47,107 nt of DNA from Calditrichota bacterium (GTDB lineage Bacteria; Electryoneota; Electryoneia; Electryoneales; Electryoneaceae), in NCBI GenBank assembly GCA_018263585.1, contig JAANWZ010000088.1:1-47107 (forward strand). Reading direction: 5' to 3'. Positions 15,639 to 23,918 of the stretch are shown one piece after another. Below the pieces are notes generated by a model, which saw nothing but the letters and a program-made list of their open reading frames with translations, made no database searches and had not been told where the DNA came from. Made by a program: the position numbers and the translations under genes. How positions within the stretch are numbered: the first letter of the stretch is position 1; each line of letters begins with the position of its first letter.

Positions 15639-17525
15639 ATGTCGAGACTCGTCCCCCTGTACATCCTCCTGATCAGCGGCAGCGTCACACTCTTCCTGTC
15701 CCCCGCCTCCACGGTTCGGGCTCAGTCTCCGCTGAAGGCGCGGCTGATCGGCCACATCGAGTACCTCGCCGCCGACGAGCGGGACGGCCGGGGGATCAAC
15801 ACGCCGGGCCTCGACTCCGCCGCCGCCTACATCGCGCGGCATCTTGACCGAGCCAACCTCGACCCCCTGTTCGGCGGGAGCTACCGCCAGCAGTTCATGA
15901 TCGGCTGGGGCGCGACCGCGCATCCGGGAACGCGGTTTACATACGGCGATACGACACTCAGCCTCGGCTCCGGCATTCAGCCGGCCGGGTTCTCCAGCGC
16001 CGCCACGGCAACGGCCCCCGTGCTGTTCGCCGGGTACGGGATCACTGCCTCCGAGTACGAGTACGACGACTACGCGGAACTCGACGCCGAAGACAAGATC
16101 GTCGCCGTGCTCGCGGGCGAGCCGGCCCGTGATGACCCGGAGGCGGCGTTCGCCGGCGAGTTCGACACCGACCACGCGATCGTGCGCACGAAAGCGATCA
16201 ACGCGAAGATGCACGGCGCGGCCGGGCTGATCATCCTCCCGTACGCCGCGGACGCGGACACGCTTCCCGTGCCGCGCACCGGGGAGCCGTACCGGGACGC
16301 CGGCATCCCGGTCGCGCACATCACCCGCGCGGACTTCGGCACGCTGTTCCCGCGCGCGGACCTGGCGAAACTGCAGCGCAGCATCGACGTGAACGAATCG
16401 CCCCGCCCGCTCGCGCTCGGCGGGGAGGACGCCACGCTCGCCGTTGAAATCACACGCAACGAGGCGCCGGTCGCGAACGTCGGCGGGAAGGTCGAAGGCG
16501 ACGGCGAGATCCTCGTGATCGGCGCGCACTACGACCACCTCGGCTACGGTCAGGCCGGCACGCGCGAGCCCGGGGTGCGCGCGGTGCACAACGGCGCCGA
16601 CGACAACGCCTCCGGCGTCACCGTGCTACTCGAGCTCGCGCGCGAATTCGCCGCCGAACCGCCCGGGCCGACTGTCGTGTTCGTCGCGTTCACCGGGGAG
16701 GAGGCCGGGCTCGTCGGCTCGAGCTATTTCGTGAACAACCCGCCGCTCGATCTGGCCGCCGTCAAGCTGATGGTCAATCTCGACATGGTCGGACGGATGC
16801 AGGACGAGCAGTTGACCGTGTATGGCGTGAACAGCGCGGAGGGCCTGCGCGAGTTGGCCGGGGAGGCGGGCGATCGACTGGCGCGCATGCTGTACAAACT
16901 GCGCGATCCCGGCGTCAGGGGTCCGGAACCGGAGGAGGAATACGAGGCCGCGGTGAACGAATACACGCTCGACCTCTCGCTCACCGGCGGCGGCTACGGC
17001 GCGAGCGACCAGACATCGTTCTACGCGCAGGGAATCCCGGTGCTGCACCTGCTCACCGCCCTGCACGCCGACTACCACACCCCGCGCGACGATGTCGATA
17101 AGATCGACGGCGAGGGGCTCACGCACGTGTTCCACTACGCGTACCAGCTAGTGCGCGCCTACGCCGGCGAACGGCCGGAATTGACATATCTGAGAGCGGA
17201 AGATCCGAGCCGAGGCCGTTCACGCAGCGACCGGAACGTGTCGATGGGCACGATTCCCGACTTCACCGCGCCGGACAGCTTGCGCGGGTACCGCCTCCAG
17301 GGCGTCACCTCCGGCTCGCCGGCGGACAGCGCCGGGCTGCACGCGATGGATGTGATCGTCGCGATCGATCACGTGATCATCGACAACATCTACGACCTCA
17401 CGTACGTGATGGGCCGGCACAACCCGGGCGATACGGTGACGATCCACTACCTGCGGGACGGGGTGGAACACGAGACCCGACTCACGTTCGCCCCGGCGAA
17501 CACACGGCGGCGCGGTTCAGAATGA
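15639..17525 (+). CDS. Secreted M28 family zinc aminopeptidase with C-terminal PDZ domain
   Basis: Exported peptidase, 628 residues. An N-terminal signal peptide (hydrophobic YILLISGSVTLFL, cleavage probably after VRA) is followed by an M28 domain with an inserted PA-type region. Zinc-site motifs are visible: IGAHYDHLG, NGADDNASGV, AFTGEEAGLVGS, VNLDMVGR and DYHTPRDDVDKI, giving the expected His, Asp, Glu-Glu, Asp and His ligands. A PDZ domain occupies about the last 95 residues (GVTSGSPADSAGLHAMDVIVAIDH). The substrate is unknown; periplasmic or surface peptide breakdown is likely. The ATG at 15639 starts the signal peptide. The last codons and the stop lie in GGTTCAGAATGACAC, an M2-like end, so repeat sequence supplies the C-terminus. 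Confidence 0.9.
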   Translation: MSRLVPLYILLISGSVTLFLSPASTVRAQSPLKARLIGHIEYLAADERDGRGINTPGLDSAAAYIARHLDRANLDPLFGGSYRQQFMIGWGATAHPGTRFTYGDTTLSLGSGIQPAGFSSAATATAPVLFAGYGITASEYEYDDYAELDAEDKIVAVLAGEPARDDPEAAFAGEFDTDHAIVRTKAINAKMHGAAGLIILPYAADADTLPVPRTGEPYRDAGIPVAHITRADFGTLFPRADLAKLQRSIDVNESPRPLALGGEDATLAVEITRNEAPVANVGGKVEGDGEILVIGAHYDHLGYGQAGTREPGVRAVHNGADDNASGVTVLLELAREFAAEPPGPTVVFVAFTGEEAGLVGSSYFVNNPPLDLAAVKLMVNLDMVGRMQDEQLTVYGVNSAEGLRELAGEAGDRLARMLYKLRDPGVRGPEPEEEYEAAVNEYTLDLSLTGGGYGASDQTSFYAQGIPVLHLLTALHADYHTPRDDVDKIDGEGLTHVFHYAYQLVRAYAGERPELTYLRAEDPSRGRSRSDRNVSMGTIPDFTAPDSLRGYRLQGVTSGSPADSAGLHAMDVIVAIDHVIIDNIYDLTYVMGRHNPGDTVTIHYLRDGVEHETRLTFAPANTRRRGSE

Positions 17526-17558
17526 CACCTCCCAATCAACGTGCAACAGGACCTCAGC

Positions 17559-17969
17559 TCAGGAACCGCCGTCGAGCAGATCGGCGACGGTCGTGCCCGT
17601 GAGGTATTCGAGCAGGCCGCGCCGGTACGGGCGCCAGCGTTCGGCGAGAACCGCGACGAGATGGGCCGGAGCGCCGTCCATCGCATCGGCGGAAGGTTCC
17701 TCCGCAGGCAGGCCCTCGGTGGCGGCGGCCACATCACTCAACCTGATCTCCGCCGCCGGTTTCGCGAGCCGGACCCCGCCGCCGCGGCCGCGCGCGCTGT
17801 CGAGAATCCCAGCCGCGGTCAACGGCGACAACACCTTGCTCAGGTAGCTCGCAGGCAGCCCGGTCGCCTCCGCGAGCTCCCCGCTCTGCCATCGTTTCTC
17901 GGCGTGCTCAGCGCCCGCGAGATGCACGAGCGCCCGCACCGCGTACCCCCAACTCTTCGAAAACGCCAT
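17559..17969 (-). CDS. Rrf2 family transcriptional regulator without cluster cysteines
   Basis: Winged-helix regulator of the Rrf2 family, 136 residues. The typical opening is GYAVRALVHLA, then the DNA-binding helix region TGLPASYLSKVLSPLTAAGILDSARGRGGGVRLA and IRLSDVAAATEG. IscR- and NsrR-type members bind an Fe-S cluster through three Cys; this protein contains no Cys, so it must sense something else or nothing. The start at 17969 fits the family and has GGGAG upstream; the frame is open further upstream without similarity. It is not next to the Fe-S genes at 26290-29080. It converges with the M28 peptidase gene, with 33 bases between the stops. Confidence 0.88.
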   Translation of the reverse strand: MAFSKSWGYAVRALVHLAGAEHAEKRWQSGELAEATGLPASYLSKVLSPLTAAGILDSARGRGGGVRLAKPAAEIRLSDVAAATEGLPAEEPSADAMDGAPAHLVAVLAERWRPYRRGLLEYLTGTTVADLLDGGS

Positions 17970-18378
17970 TGTCCGCTCCCGCGCGTGATCACCCGATTCA
18001 CTCGCAGGAATATACGGGCAGTCACCGTGGGTGACTCGGGTTGAACAGTTGCCCCGGAAGCACGATGAGGCGTTGCCAGCACGACTGGAGAGCACAACGG
18101 GCGGCCGCAGTCTATCTCGACTCCATGTGACCAACCATGCTCTCGACCTGCACAGTCGCACGCGTCACCAGATCCTTTTCACAGGATCGAAAATCGCCCG
18201 TTTGTCCGATTCCCGCTGAACCAGCACAGTGCGGGCTTGCCCGCACGGATAGGGAGCGCCCGCAAGCTTGATGAGACATCACCTGCGAGAATCCCTCTAC
18301 TGATGAATGTGCCCCTGCGACAGCGCGTCGGTCTGTGATCTCGCAGGAATCATCGAACCGCCCCCGCGCGGGCATCCG
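17970..18378. repeat. Spacer upstream of the Rrf2 gene with P5-type repeats
   Basis: The part next to the Rrf2 start (17970-18200) has no recognised gene and may hold that gene's promoter on the minus strand; a small inverted repeat GTCACC/GGTGAC lies near 18024-18035 and GATCC/GGATC near 18170-18187. A P5 hairpin (GTGCGGGC/GCCCGCAC) is at about 18231-18248, and a diverged, reversed P5 spacer (GTGCCCCTGCGACAG, then TCGCAGG) runs from 18307 to 18350. Confidence 0.6.
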
Positions 18379-20349
18379 TTACCGCACCGTGTCCGCCTGC
18401 ACGAACGAATCGAGCCGGGCGGACGCCTCGCGGGCGGGGGCGTAGCGCGGAAACCCGGCGAGCACGCTGTCGAGCACCGCGCGCGCCCGCTCCACACGGC
18501 CGCGCAGCGCGAGCAGCACCGCTTGGTTGTACACGTAGCGCGGTTCGATCGGGTTCACGTTCGCGGCCTCTCCGCTCAGTTCGATCGCCCGGTCGAACCG
18601 ACCCTCCCCCGCCGCCTGTTGCGCGAGCCGGTCGAGCAGGTTCGCGAGGTTCACGCGCGCGTCCTGATAGGACGGATCTACCTTCAGCGCGCGCCGGTAC
18701 GCCGCGAGCGCCTCGTCGATCCGGCCCGCCCGTTCGTGGGCGACGCCGAGGTTGTTCGCCGCGAGCGCGTTGTCCGGGCGCGCGGCCAGCTCCGCCTCGA
18801 ACCAGGCGCGCGCGGAGTCGAGCCGGCCCTCGCGCAGGTGGATCACGCCGAGGTTGAGCCGGCCGTGTTTCACGTTCGGGTGCTCGCGCAGCAGCTCGTG
18901 AAATGCGACGCGCGCATCGTCGAATCGGTCGAGCCGGAGCAACGCATTCGCCCGGTGCAGCGCCCACGCCCGCTCCTCATCGACCGGCGCGACCGGCCGC
19001 GGGAGGAACACGACCGCCGCCGCGAGCAGCACGCGCGCGAGCAGCCACGCCCGCTCCGCTCGTGCGTCCGCGCGCTTCGAGCCGCCCCGCATCACCCGCC
19101 ACGTCCGGTCGAGCCCGATCGCGAACACGAGCGCGAGCACGGGCGCGAGCGGGAGACGGTAGCGCGCGTTCACGAAGAAGGCGATCACGACGAGCGCGTG
19201 GACGAGCGCGATCAGCAGCGCGGGACGGCTGCGCGGGATCTCGCGCCACGCGTGCGCCGCGAACGCGAGCGCGGCGATCATCAGCAGCGGGAACCCGACC
19301 GCGAGCAGGAGCGCGAACAGCGGGTGCACGGCGTGCAGGTACGGCCGCAGCGGGCGGTTGTTGCCGAGCTCGCGCCCGTTCAGCAGCGCGACGAACTTGC
19401 GGCCCGCGAGCAGGAGCGCCTCCCCGGGCCGGTCGGCCCAGAAACGCAGCGCGCGGTCCGTGTAGTAGCGGGACACTTCCGCCATCGATAGTACGCGGCC
19501 GGTTTCCCGCTCCGCGCGGGCTTCGATTTGCGCGCGCGTCCAGTCGCGCCCGAACTCCGGATCGACCGCGTACGCCCCGCTCGCGCCGTCACGGTTGCCG
19601 AGGAACAGGTTGATCCCGCCCTGCCCGCTGATCGTGAACCCGCCGCCGGTGCGCGCGTTGTGGGCGACGATCGGCGCGAGCGCTCCCGCGACGAGCAGCG
19701 CGCACGCGGCGAGCACGGCGAGCCGCTTCCCGGGCCGTACCCCGCTGCGCGCGCCGGCGATCGCGAGCGCTCCGATCACGACCGGCGCGAACGCGAGCGC
19801 GTTTGCCCGCAGTGCGCTCATCACCGCGAACACGACCGCTGCGAGCACCGCGTGCAGCGTCCACCGCGTACCGCGCGCGTTGTCGAGCAGGAACAGCAGC
19901 CCGATCACGCCGGACGTGAACAGGCTCGCGATCAGCCCTTCCCCGTCGAAGTAGATCGAGCTGCCGAACAGCGCCCACGCGAGCCCGGCCGCCCAGCCGG
20001 CGCGCGCTCCCGCCCAGCGCCGCGCGAGCACCGCGAGCACACCGGCGCCCGCGCTCGAAACCAGCACCTGTACGATCCGGATCGGCCAGAAGCTGTCGCC
20101 GAAAACCGCCCCAAGCGCGGCGATCAGGTAAGGATACAGCGGGGCGCGAAAATACGGCCCGGCCGGCGGGTTCCCGGCGAGGATCGCCTCCGCCCACTCG
20201 CGGTAGAGCTGCGCGTCCATCCCCGGACTGAGAAACGCCGGTTCATCCGACGCCGCGAGCAGGTAGCCGCCGCGAATCGCGACCGCCACGATCGCGCACA
20301 CGCCGGCCGTGACCCACCGCCGCCGCGTCTCCGCTCCGCGCTCCGGCAT
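18379..20349 (-). CDS. Multi-pass membrane glycosyltransferase (ArnT/PMT-like) with C-terminal TPR domain
   Basis: Integral membrane protein of 656 residues. An N-terminal transmembrane helix is followed by an outside loop carrying acidic residues in SPGMDAQLYREWAEAI and then FRAPLYPYLIAALGAVFG, typical of the GT-C superfamily (PMT_2/ArnT type) that uses polyprenyl-phosphate sugars. About ten further hydrophobic segments follow up to about residue 450. Residues 455-656 are tetratricopeptide repeats (AWALHRANALLRLDRFDDARVAF, LNLGVIHLREGRLDSARAWF, NNLGVAHERAGRIDEALAAY and two weaker units). It may glycosylate proteins or lipids at the envelope, with the TPRs as an interaction platform. It begins 68 bases after the TonB receptor gene and could share its transcript. 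Homology starts at 20347-20349; a longer open frame upstream lacks support. Confidence 0.82.
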   Translation of the reverse strand: MPERGAETRRRWVTAGVCAIVAVAIRGGYLLAASDEPAFLSPGMDAQLYREWAEAILAGNPPAGPYFRAPLYPYLIAALGAVFGDSFWPIRIVQVLVSSAGAGVLAVLARRWAGARAGWAAGLAWALFGSSIYFDGEGLIASLFTSGVIGLLFLLDNARGTRWTLHAVLAAVVFAVMSALRANALAFAPVVIGALAIAGARSGVRPGKRLAVLAACALLVAGALAPIVAHNARTGGGFTISGQGGINLFLGNRDGASGAYAVDPEFGRDWTRAQIEARAERETGRVLSMAEVSRYYTDRALRFWADRPGEALLLAGRKFVALLNGRELGNNRPLRPYLHAVHPLFALLLAVGFPLLMIAALAFAAHAWREIPRSRPALLIALVHALVVIAFFVNARYRLPLAPVLALVFAIGLDRTWRVMRGGSKRADARAERAWLLARVLLAAAVVFLPRPVAPVDEERAWALHRANALLRLDRFDDARVAFHELLREHPNVKHGRLNLGVIHLREGRLDSARAWFEAELAARPDNALAANNLGVAHERAGRIDEALAAYRRALKVDPSYQDARVNLANLLDRLAQQAAGEGRFDRAIELSGEAANVNPIEPRYVYNQAVLLALRGRVERARAVLDSVLAGFPRYAPAREASARLDSFVQADTVR

Positions 20350-20417
20350 ACGCACCCCTTCGCTCAGACACAGCCGGTGTGAAGATGCTGCACGGCGGGG
20401 AGCGGCGCAACGTGAAA

Positions 20418-22715
20418 TCAGCGTGCGCCGGCGGGCGACTCGTGCCGGAACGCGACCCGCAGCGACCACGTCCGGCCCGGCATCGGCATCCGCTCGAGCA
20501 ATTCGTAGCGCACGCCGGTCACATTTTCCACTGCGGCGGACAGCGCGATCGTCGGGCCCGGCGAAGCGAGCGAGAGCTCCCGCCGCAGCCGGAGGTCGAG
20601 CGTCGCGTACGAATCGAGCGCGGCCCCGGCGGCGCTGTACGGGTCCAGATTCGACTCGCGGCTGAACCGGCGCGAGCACGCGTGCAGCTCCACGGCGACC
20701 GTGGTCGCGCGCTCCGGCGCGAGCTCGAGGAGCACGCTCGCGAACCGGTCGGGTTGGAACGGGATCCGGTTCCCGCGATACGGCGAGCCGGGGGTCGTGT
20801 TCACCGCGCGCTGCCAGGTGAACGAGCCGGCGAGTACGCGCAGCCACGATCGCCCGCGCATGTGCAGCGACATTTCGAGCCCGCGGGCGCCGGCGCGCGC
20901 GAGGTTGTCCGGGAAATACTGCCCGCGCCAGTTGCGCCGCCACACGACGAGGTCGTCCGTCGCGCGCGCAAACGCCCGTGCGGACGCCGACGCGGTCACG
21001 CCCGCCGCCAGCGGCTGTGTGACCGTGACACCGCCCTGCAACTCGCGGATCCGTTCCGGCGCGAGCTCCGGGTTCCCGAGCGCGAACACCGACTCGACGA
21101 GGAACCGGTTCACGAACGACGGCGGCGCGTACGACGACCCCGTGCTCAACTCCGCCGACCAGCGCCCGGCGAGCGGTGACACGCGCACCGCGAGCTGCCC
21201 GCCCGTGTGGTCGCCGCCGCCGGGCGACCACGGCGCGGCGAACGCATCGCGCGCATCACGGTAGCGGTCGTTCCGGATCAACATTTCCGCCCGCCAGCGC
21301 AGGCCGAACCGGCGCGCGGTCGCGTCGAGCCCGGTCTCCACGCCGGCGGCTGCGCGGTGGATCGCGCCGCCGGTGCGGCTCGATGCGCCGGCGCCCGCGC
21401 GGTCGGCGCTGCGGAACCGCTCGAGCGTGAGCTCCGCCGATGCGAGCGCGTCCAGGCTCAATTCGTCACTATGGACGAGCGTGAGCCGGCTGTCGAGGTC
21501 CGCGCCCGCGCGCAGGTCGTCGTCCTCGACATCCGCCGGCGTGTGGCGAACAGTCTGACCGGTAGAGGGATCGGTCTGGTATTCCGGGTTGATGTAGCGC
21601 CGGTGACGGCCGGCGCTGAACAGCCGCAGGCGCAGCGGGGGGCGGGTCGGCGCGCCGGCGTCACTCGCGAACGAAATCTGCGCGCGCCAGCTTGTCTCGT
21701 CGAGGTTCGCCTCCGGCGCCGGCGGCTGATACAGCGGCGCGGGCGAACCGGCGTCCGTCGCATCCAACGCCGCCGCCCAGCGCGCGGTGAGATCGGCGGG
21801 CAGCACGTGTTCGCCGGACGCGTTCACCGACAGCCGTTCGCGCTGGTTGTTGCTCCGGGCGCGGAGCTCGCCGGACTCGTCGATATACTCGAAATCGCCG
21901 CGGGAGTCGAGGAAGCGCGCGTGCGCGGTCACTGTGCCGGACGGTGCGGAACGCGTGACCGAGAGCTCGCCGGCGACCGCGCGCGGGGCTTGCCCGGTCA
22001 CGGAGGCGCGGATCGCGTTCAGGGCGGCGCCGGGCGCGGGCACGGTCGCGATCCGGATCAGTCCGCCGGGCGCGCCGGGACGGGTGCGCGGGTCGATCTC
22101 GATCGAACGGATCGCGTTCGCGGGCAGCGCGCCGAGATCGACCGCCTCGCCCGCGCCGTCGTTGACCGGGACGCCGTCCACCTCCACGCGCACATGATCC
22201 GGCCGCGCTCCGCGCAGGGAGACGGTCTTCCGCGCGCCCGGCCCGCCGCTCTCGCGCACCCGCACGCCCGGCAGGTGACGGATCGCCTCCGCGGCGTCCG
22301 GCCACGCGTGCTCGCGGATCTCGCCGGCGGTGATCGTGTACGGCGCGCGTTCGGCGGGGATCGAATATGACAACGTGTCCGCGACAACCGCCGCCGGTTC
22401 GAGCTCGATCAGGAGACGGATTGTCTCGCCCTCGCGCACGCGGGCCGACCGCCGCGCGGTAGCGTAACCGATGTGACGCACGGCCAGCTCCCGGCGCCCG
22501 GAAGCGAGGTCGGGGAAGGAAAACACGCCGCGCGCGTCGGTCACCGTCATCCGGCGGCCGCTGTCGAGCACGATGTGTGCGCCCGCGAGCGGACGGCTCG
22601 TCTCCACGTCGAGCACGCGCCCCGCGAGCAACACGGGCGCGGGGTCGGCGCGAGTGGAAAACACAACCGATGCGGCGAATAGGGCGGACAGCAGAAGGAC
22701 CGGAATACGGCGCAC
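20418..22715 (-). CDS. TonB-dependent outer-membrane receptor, probably for cobalamin
   Basis: Outer-membrane transporter of about 765 residues. The start is taken as the GTG at 22715 (VRRIPVLLLSALFAASVVF, a signal peptide), because GGGAGG lies eight bases upstream and everything before it is riboswitch. After the signal come a carboxypeptidase-regulatory-like domain (about 27-110; LLAGRVLDVETSRPLAGAHIVL, GVFSFPDLASGRREL), a plug domain (HAWPDAAEAIRHLPGVRV, SLRGARPDHVRVEVDGVPVNDG) and a beta-barrel ending in an aromatic-containing strand (TWSLRVAFRHE). The cobalamin riboswitch directly upstream makes vitamin B12 or a corrinoid the likely substrate; the protein itself does not show this. No btuF, btuC or btuD is in the window. 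Confidence 0.9.
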   Translation of the reverse strand: MRRIPVLLLSALFAASVVFSTRADPAPVLLAGRVLDVETSRPLAGAHIVLDSGRRMTVTDARGVFSFPDLASGRRELAVRHIGYATARRSARVREGETIRLLIELEPAAVVADTLSYSIPAERAPYTITAGEIREHAWPDAAEAIRHLPGVRVRESGGPGARKTVSLRGARPDHVRVEVDGVPVNDGAGEAVDLGALPANAIRSIEIDPRTRPGAPGGLIRIATVPAPGAALNAIRASVTGQAPRAVAGELSVTRSAPSGTVTAHARFLDSRGDFEYIDESGELRARSNNQRERLSVNASGEHVLPADLTARWAAALDATDAGSPAPLYQPPAPEANLDETSWRAQISFASDAGAPTRPPLRLRLFSAGRHRRYINPEYQTDPSTGQTVRHTPADVEDDDLRAGADLDSRLTLVHSDELSLDALASAELTLERFRSADRAGAGASSRTGGAIHRAAAGVETGLDATARRFGLRWRAEMLIRNDRYRDARDAFAAPWSPGGGDHTGGQLAVRVSPLAGRWSAELSTGSSYAPPSFVNRFLVESVFALGNPELAPERIRELQGGVTVTQPLAAGVTASASARAFARATDDLVVWRRNWRGQYFPDNLARAGARGLEMSLHMRGRSWLRVLAGSFTWQRAVNTTPGSPYRGNRIPFQPDRFASVLLELAPERATTVAVELHACSRRFSRESNLDPYSAAGAALDSYATLDLRLRRELSLASPGPTIALSAAVENVTGVRYELLERMPMPGRTWSLRVAFRHESPAGAR

Positions 22716-22760
22716 AAAAAAAACCTCCCGTTTCGTGACGGCGTCCCCGAAACCGGGAGG
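22716..22760 (-). terminator. Riboswitch expression platform: terminator hairpin that includes the ribosome binding site
   Basis: On the minus strand CCTCCCGGTTTCG pairs with CGAAACGGGAGG, a 12-base-pair stem with one bulged G and a 12-base loop, followed directly by eight T and then the GTG start of the TonB receptor gene. The 3' arm (22724-22729 on the plus strand) is GGGAGG, the only good ribosome binding site. The same hairpin can therefore end transcription and hide the ribosome binding site. Confidence 0.85.
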
Positions 22761-22784
22761 GTGGGCGTGCGACAGGGAAGGGCT

Positions 22785-22997
22785 CCGTGCCGGTCCCGTC
22801 TCCCGCAACCCCGGGGAAACCTGGGCCGTACTCGCGGATGCCGGTCTCCGGGCTCGCGCATCGTCCTCCCGCGGCGCCTTCCCGAGCCGGCGACCGGCGC
22901 ATGCCGATCCTCCGCGCCCGGTGGCGTGTTGCCGCGTTTGTCCGCGCTTACCGTGGCGGGGGCCGCTCCCGATTCTCACGGGATTCCCTTCGCATCC
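22785..22997 (-). promoter_or_regulatory. Cobalamin riboswitch
   Basis: The minus-strand leader of the TonB receptor gene carries the conserved blocks of the AdoCbl-type riboswitch in order: GGGAATCCCGTGAGAATC at the 5' end, GAGCGGCCCCCGCCAC (family consensus AGCGGxCCCGCCAC), and then GAGCCCGGAGACCGGC (consensus GAGCCxGGAGACCxGC) near 22838-22856. A TTGACA at 23013-23018 could be the -35 of its promoter, but I see no convincing -10. The downstream limit of the aptamer is approximate. In this family, cobalamin binding switches the downstream gene off. Confidence 0.92.
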
Positions 22998-23079
22998 ACG
23001 AGGGTGATCGCTTGTCAACGGCGGAGCGTGGACCGCCCGCCGGGAAAGGCAAGATACACGGTCGGATCGTCCGCGGCAA

Positions 23080-23460
23080 GCGTTGAGGCGGACGGCTGGC
23101 CCGGGCTTCAGCCTCGGGTCTCATACACGGTCGGATCACACACCCTTGCCCTTGACTTTAGTCAAGGATAATCAAAGGGTTGGTCAGCCAGTCGGGTGGC
23201 CCGGGGCTTCAGCCTCGGGTCTCAGGTCACGCACACCGTCGGATGAACCGCGGTTGCAAGCAACCGCGGGCCTGTCAAGAACGGGGACGCTTGCTCGCAA
23301 GCGTCCCCCTCCACTCACGTGATCTATGCCCCGCGCCTGCTTGCAGGCCGGGTTCTTGTCACGGTGGAATCACCGCCGGATCAGCCGCGCGGCCGAGCCC
23401 GCACGGGCGACACAGATGATGGGTGGCCCGGGGCTTGCCCCGGATTTCACCGGCGGTGGC
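23080..23460. repeat. Dense cluster of P4, P1, P2, P3, P6 and P5 hairpins
   Basis: About 380 bases with no gene, made almost entirely of repeats. In order: P4-type (23098-23120, CCCGGGCTTCAGCCTCGGG with the TCTCATACACGG tail), P1 (23150-23167), P4-type again (23199-23222), P2 (23248-23269), P3 (23283-23308), P6-type CCTGCTTGCAGG (about 23336-23347), a degenerate P5 (about 23388-23412), and P4 (23423-23445). Tails such as GGTCGGATCA recur between hairpins. Confidence 0.9.
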
Positions 23461-23462
23461 GT

Positions 23463-23891
23463 CTATTCCTTCACCGCCCCCTGTTCGATCCAGGCGCGGA
23501 CGCGGTCGATCTGGTCCGGGGGCAACTCGCCACCCTGTGGCATTTGAAGCAGTCCGCCGGTCCCTTCGAGCCGCCACACGATCTCGCTGCTGTCCGGTTC
23601 GCCGGGAACTACGTAGGGGTTGCCGTAGGAGCTCTCCGCGTCGATCCACTCGTCGAACTCGCCGAGGTCGAGGCCGTTCCGGGCGAGCGCGCCGCCGTGG
23701 CACGCGGAGCAGTTCGGCTGGACGATGTTCGGCCGGATGTGATCGACCCAGGTGAGCGTGTTCTGGTCGTCGGCGTTGGTTCCGGGTCCGGTCGGCGCGT
23801 CGCCCATGTCCCCGCAGCCGGCGAACAGAAGCAGCGCGGGCAGCAACGTTCCGGCGGCGATCATCCGGCCGGTTGCGAACCATCTTGTCAT
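23463..23891 (-). CDS. Monoheme c-type cytochrome lipoprotein
   Basis: Small exported lipoprotein, 142 residues. The signal peptide ends in LLFAGC with the lipidated Cys at 26. One heme c attachment motif, CSACH, is at 61-65, and a methionine in LLQMPQGG (about 117) is a plausible second axial ligand. The pattern is that of single-domain cytochromes with a W-x-x-x-I-R-P-x-x-x-x-x-C start (WVDHIRPNIVQPNC). It would carry electrons at an envelope membrane. The start at 23891 follows GAGGAGG. It is the last of three minus-strand genes, 27 bases after the YceI-like gene. Confidence 0.85.
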   Translation of the reverse strand: MTRWFATGRMIAAGTLLPALLLFAGCGDMGDAPTGPGTNADDQNTLTWVDHIRPNIVQPNCSACHGGALARNGLDLGEFDEWIDAESSYGNPYVVPGEPDSSEIVWRLEGTGGLLQMPQGGELPPDQIDRVRAWIEQGAVKE

Positions 23892-23918
23892 CGATCCAGC
23901 CTCCTCGTATCCTCGGCG

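Noticed and set aside
18170-18200. GATCC/GGATC hairpin followed by GAAAA as a terminator
   Set aside because: The stem is only five base pairs and there is no T run on either strand at the right place.
20350-21231. Long N-terminal extension of the membrane glycosyltransferase frame through the TonB gene
   Set aside because: The extension reads an alternative frame of the TonB receptor gene and has no similarity; the hydrophobic N-terminus and homology begin at 20349.
22716-23018. Upstream extension of the TonB receptor frame
   Set aside because: This stretch is the cobalamin riboswitch and its terminator; the signal peptide begins at the GTG at 22715 behind a good ribosome binding site.
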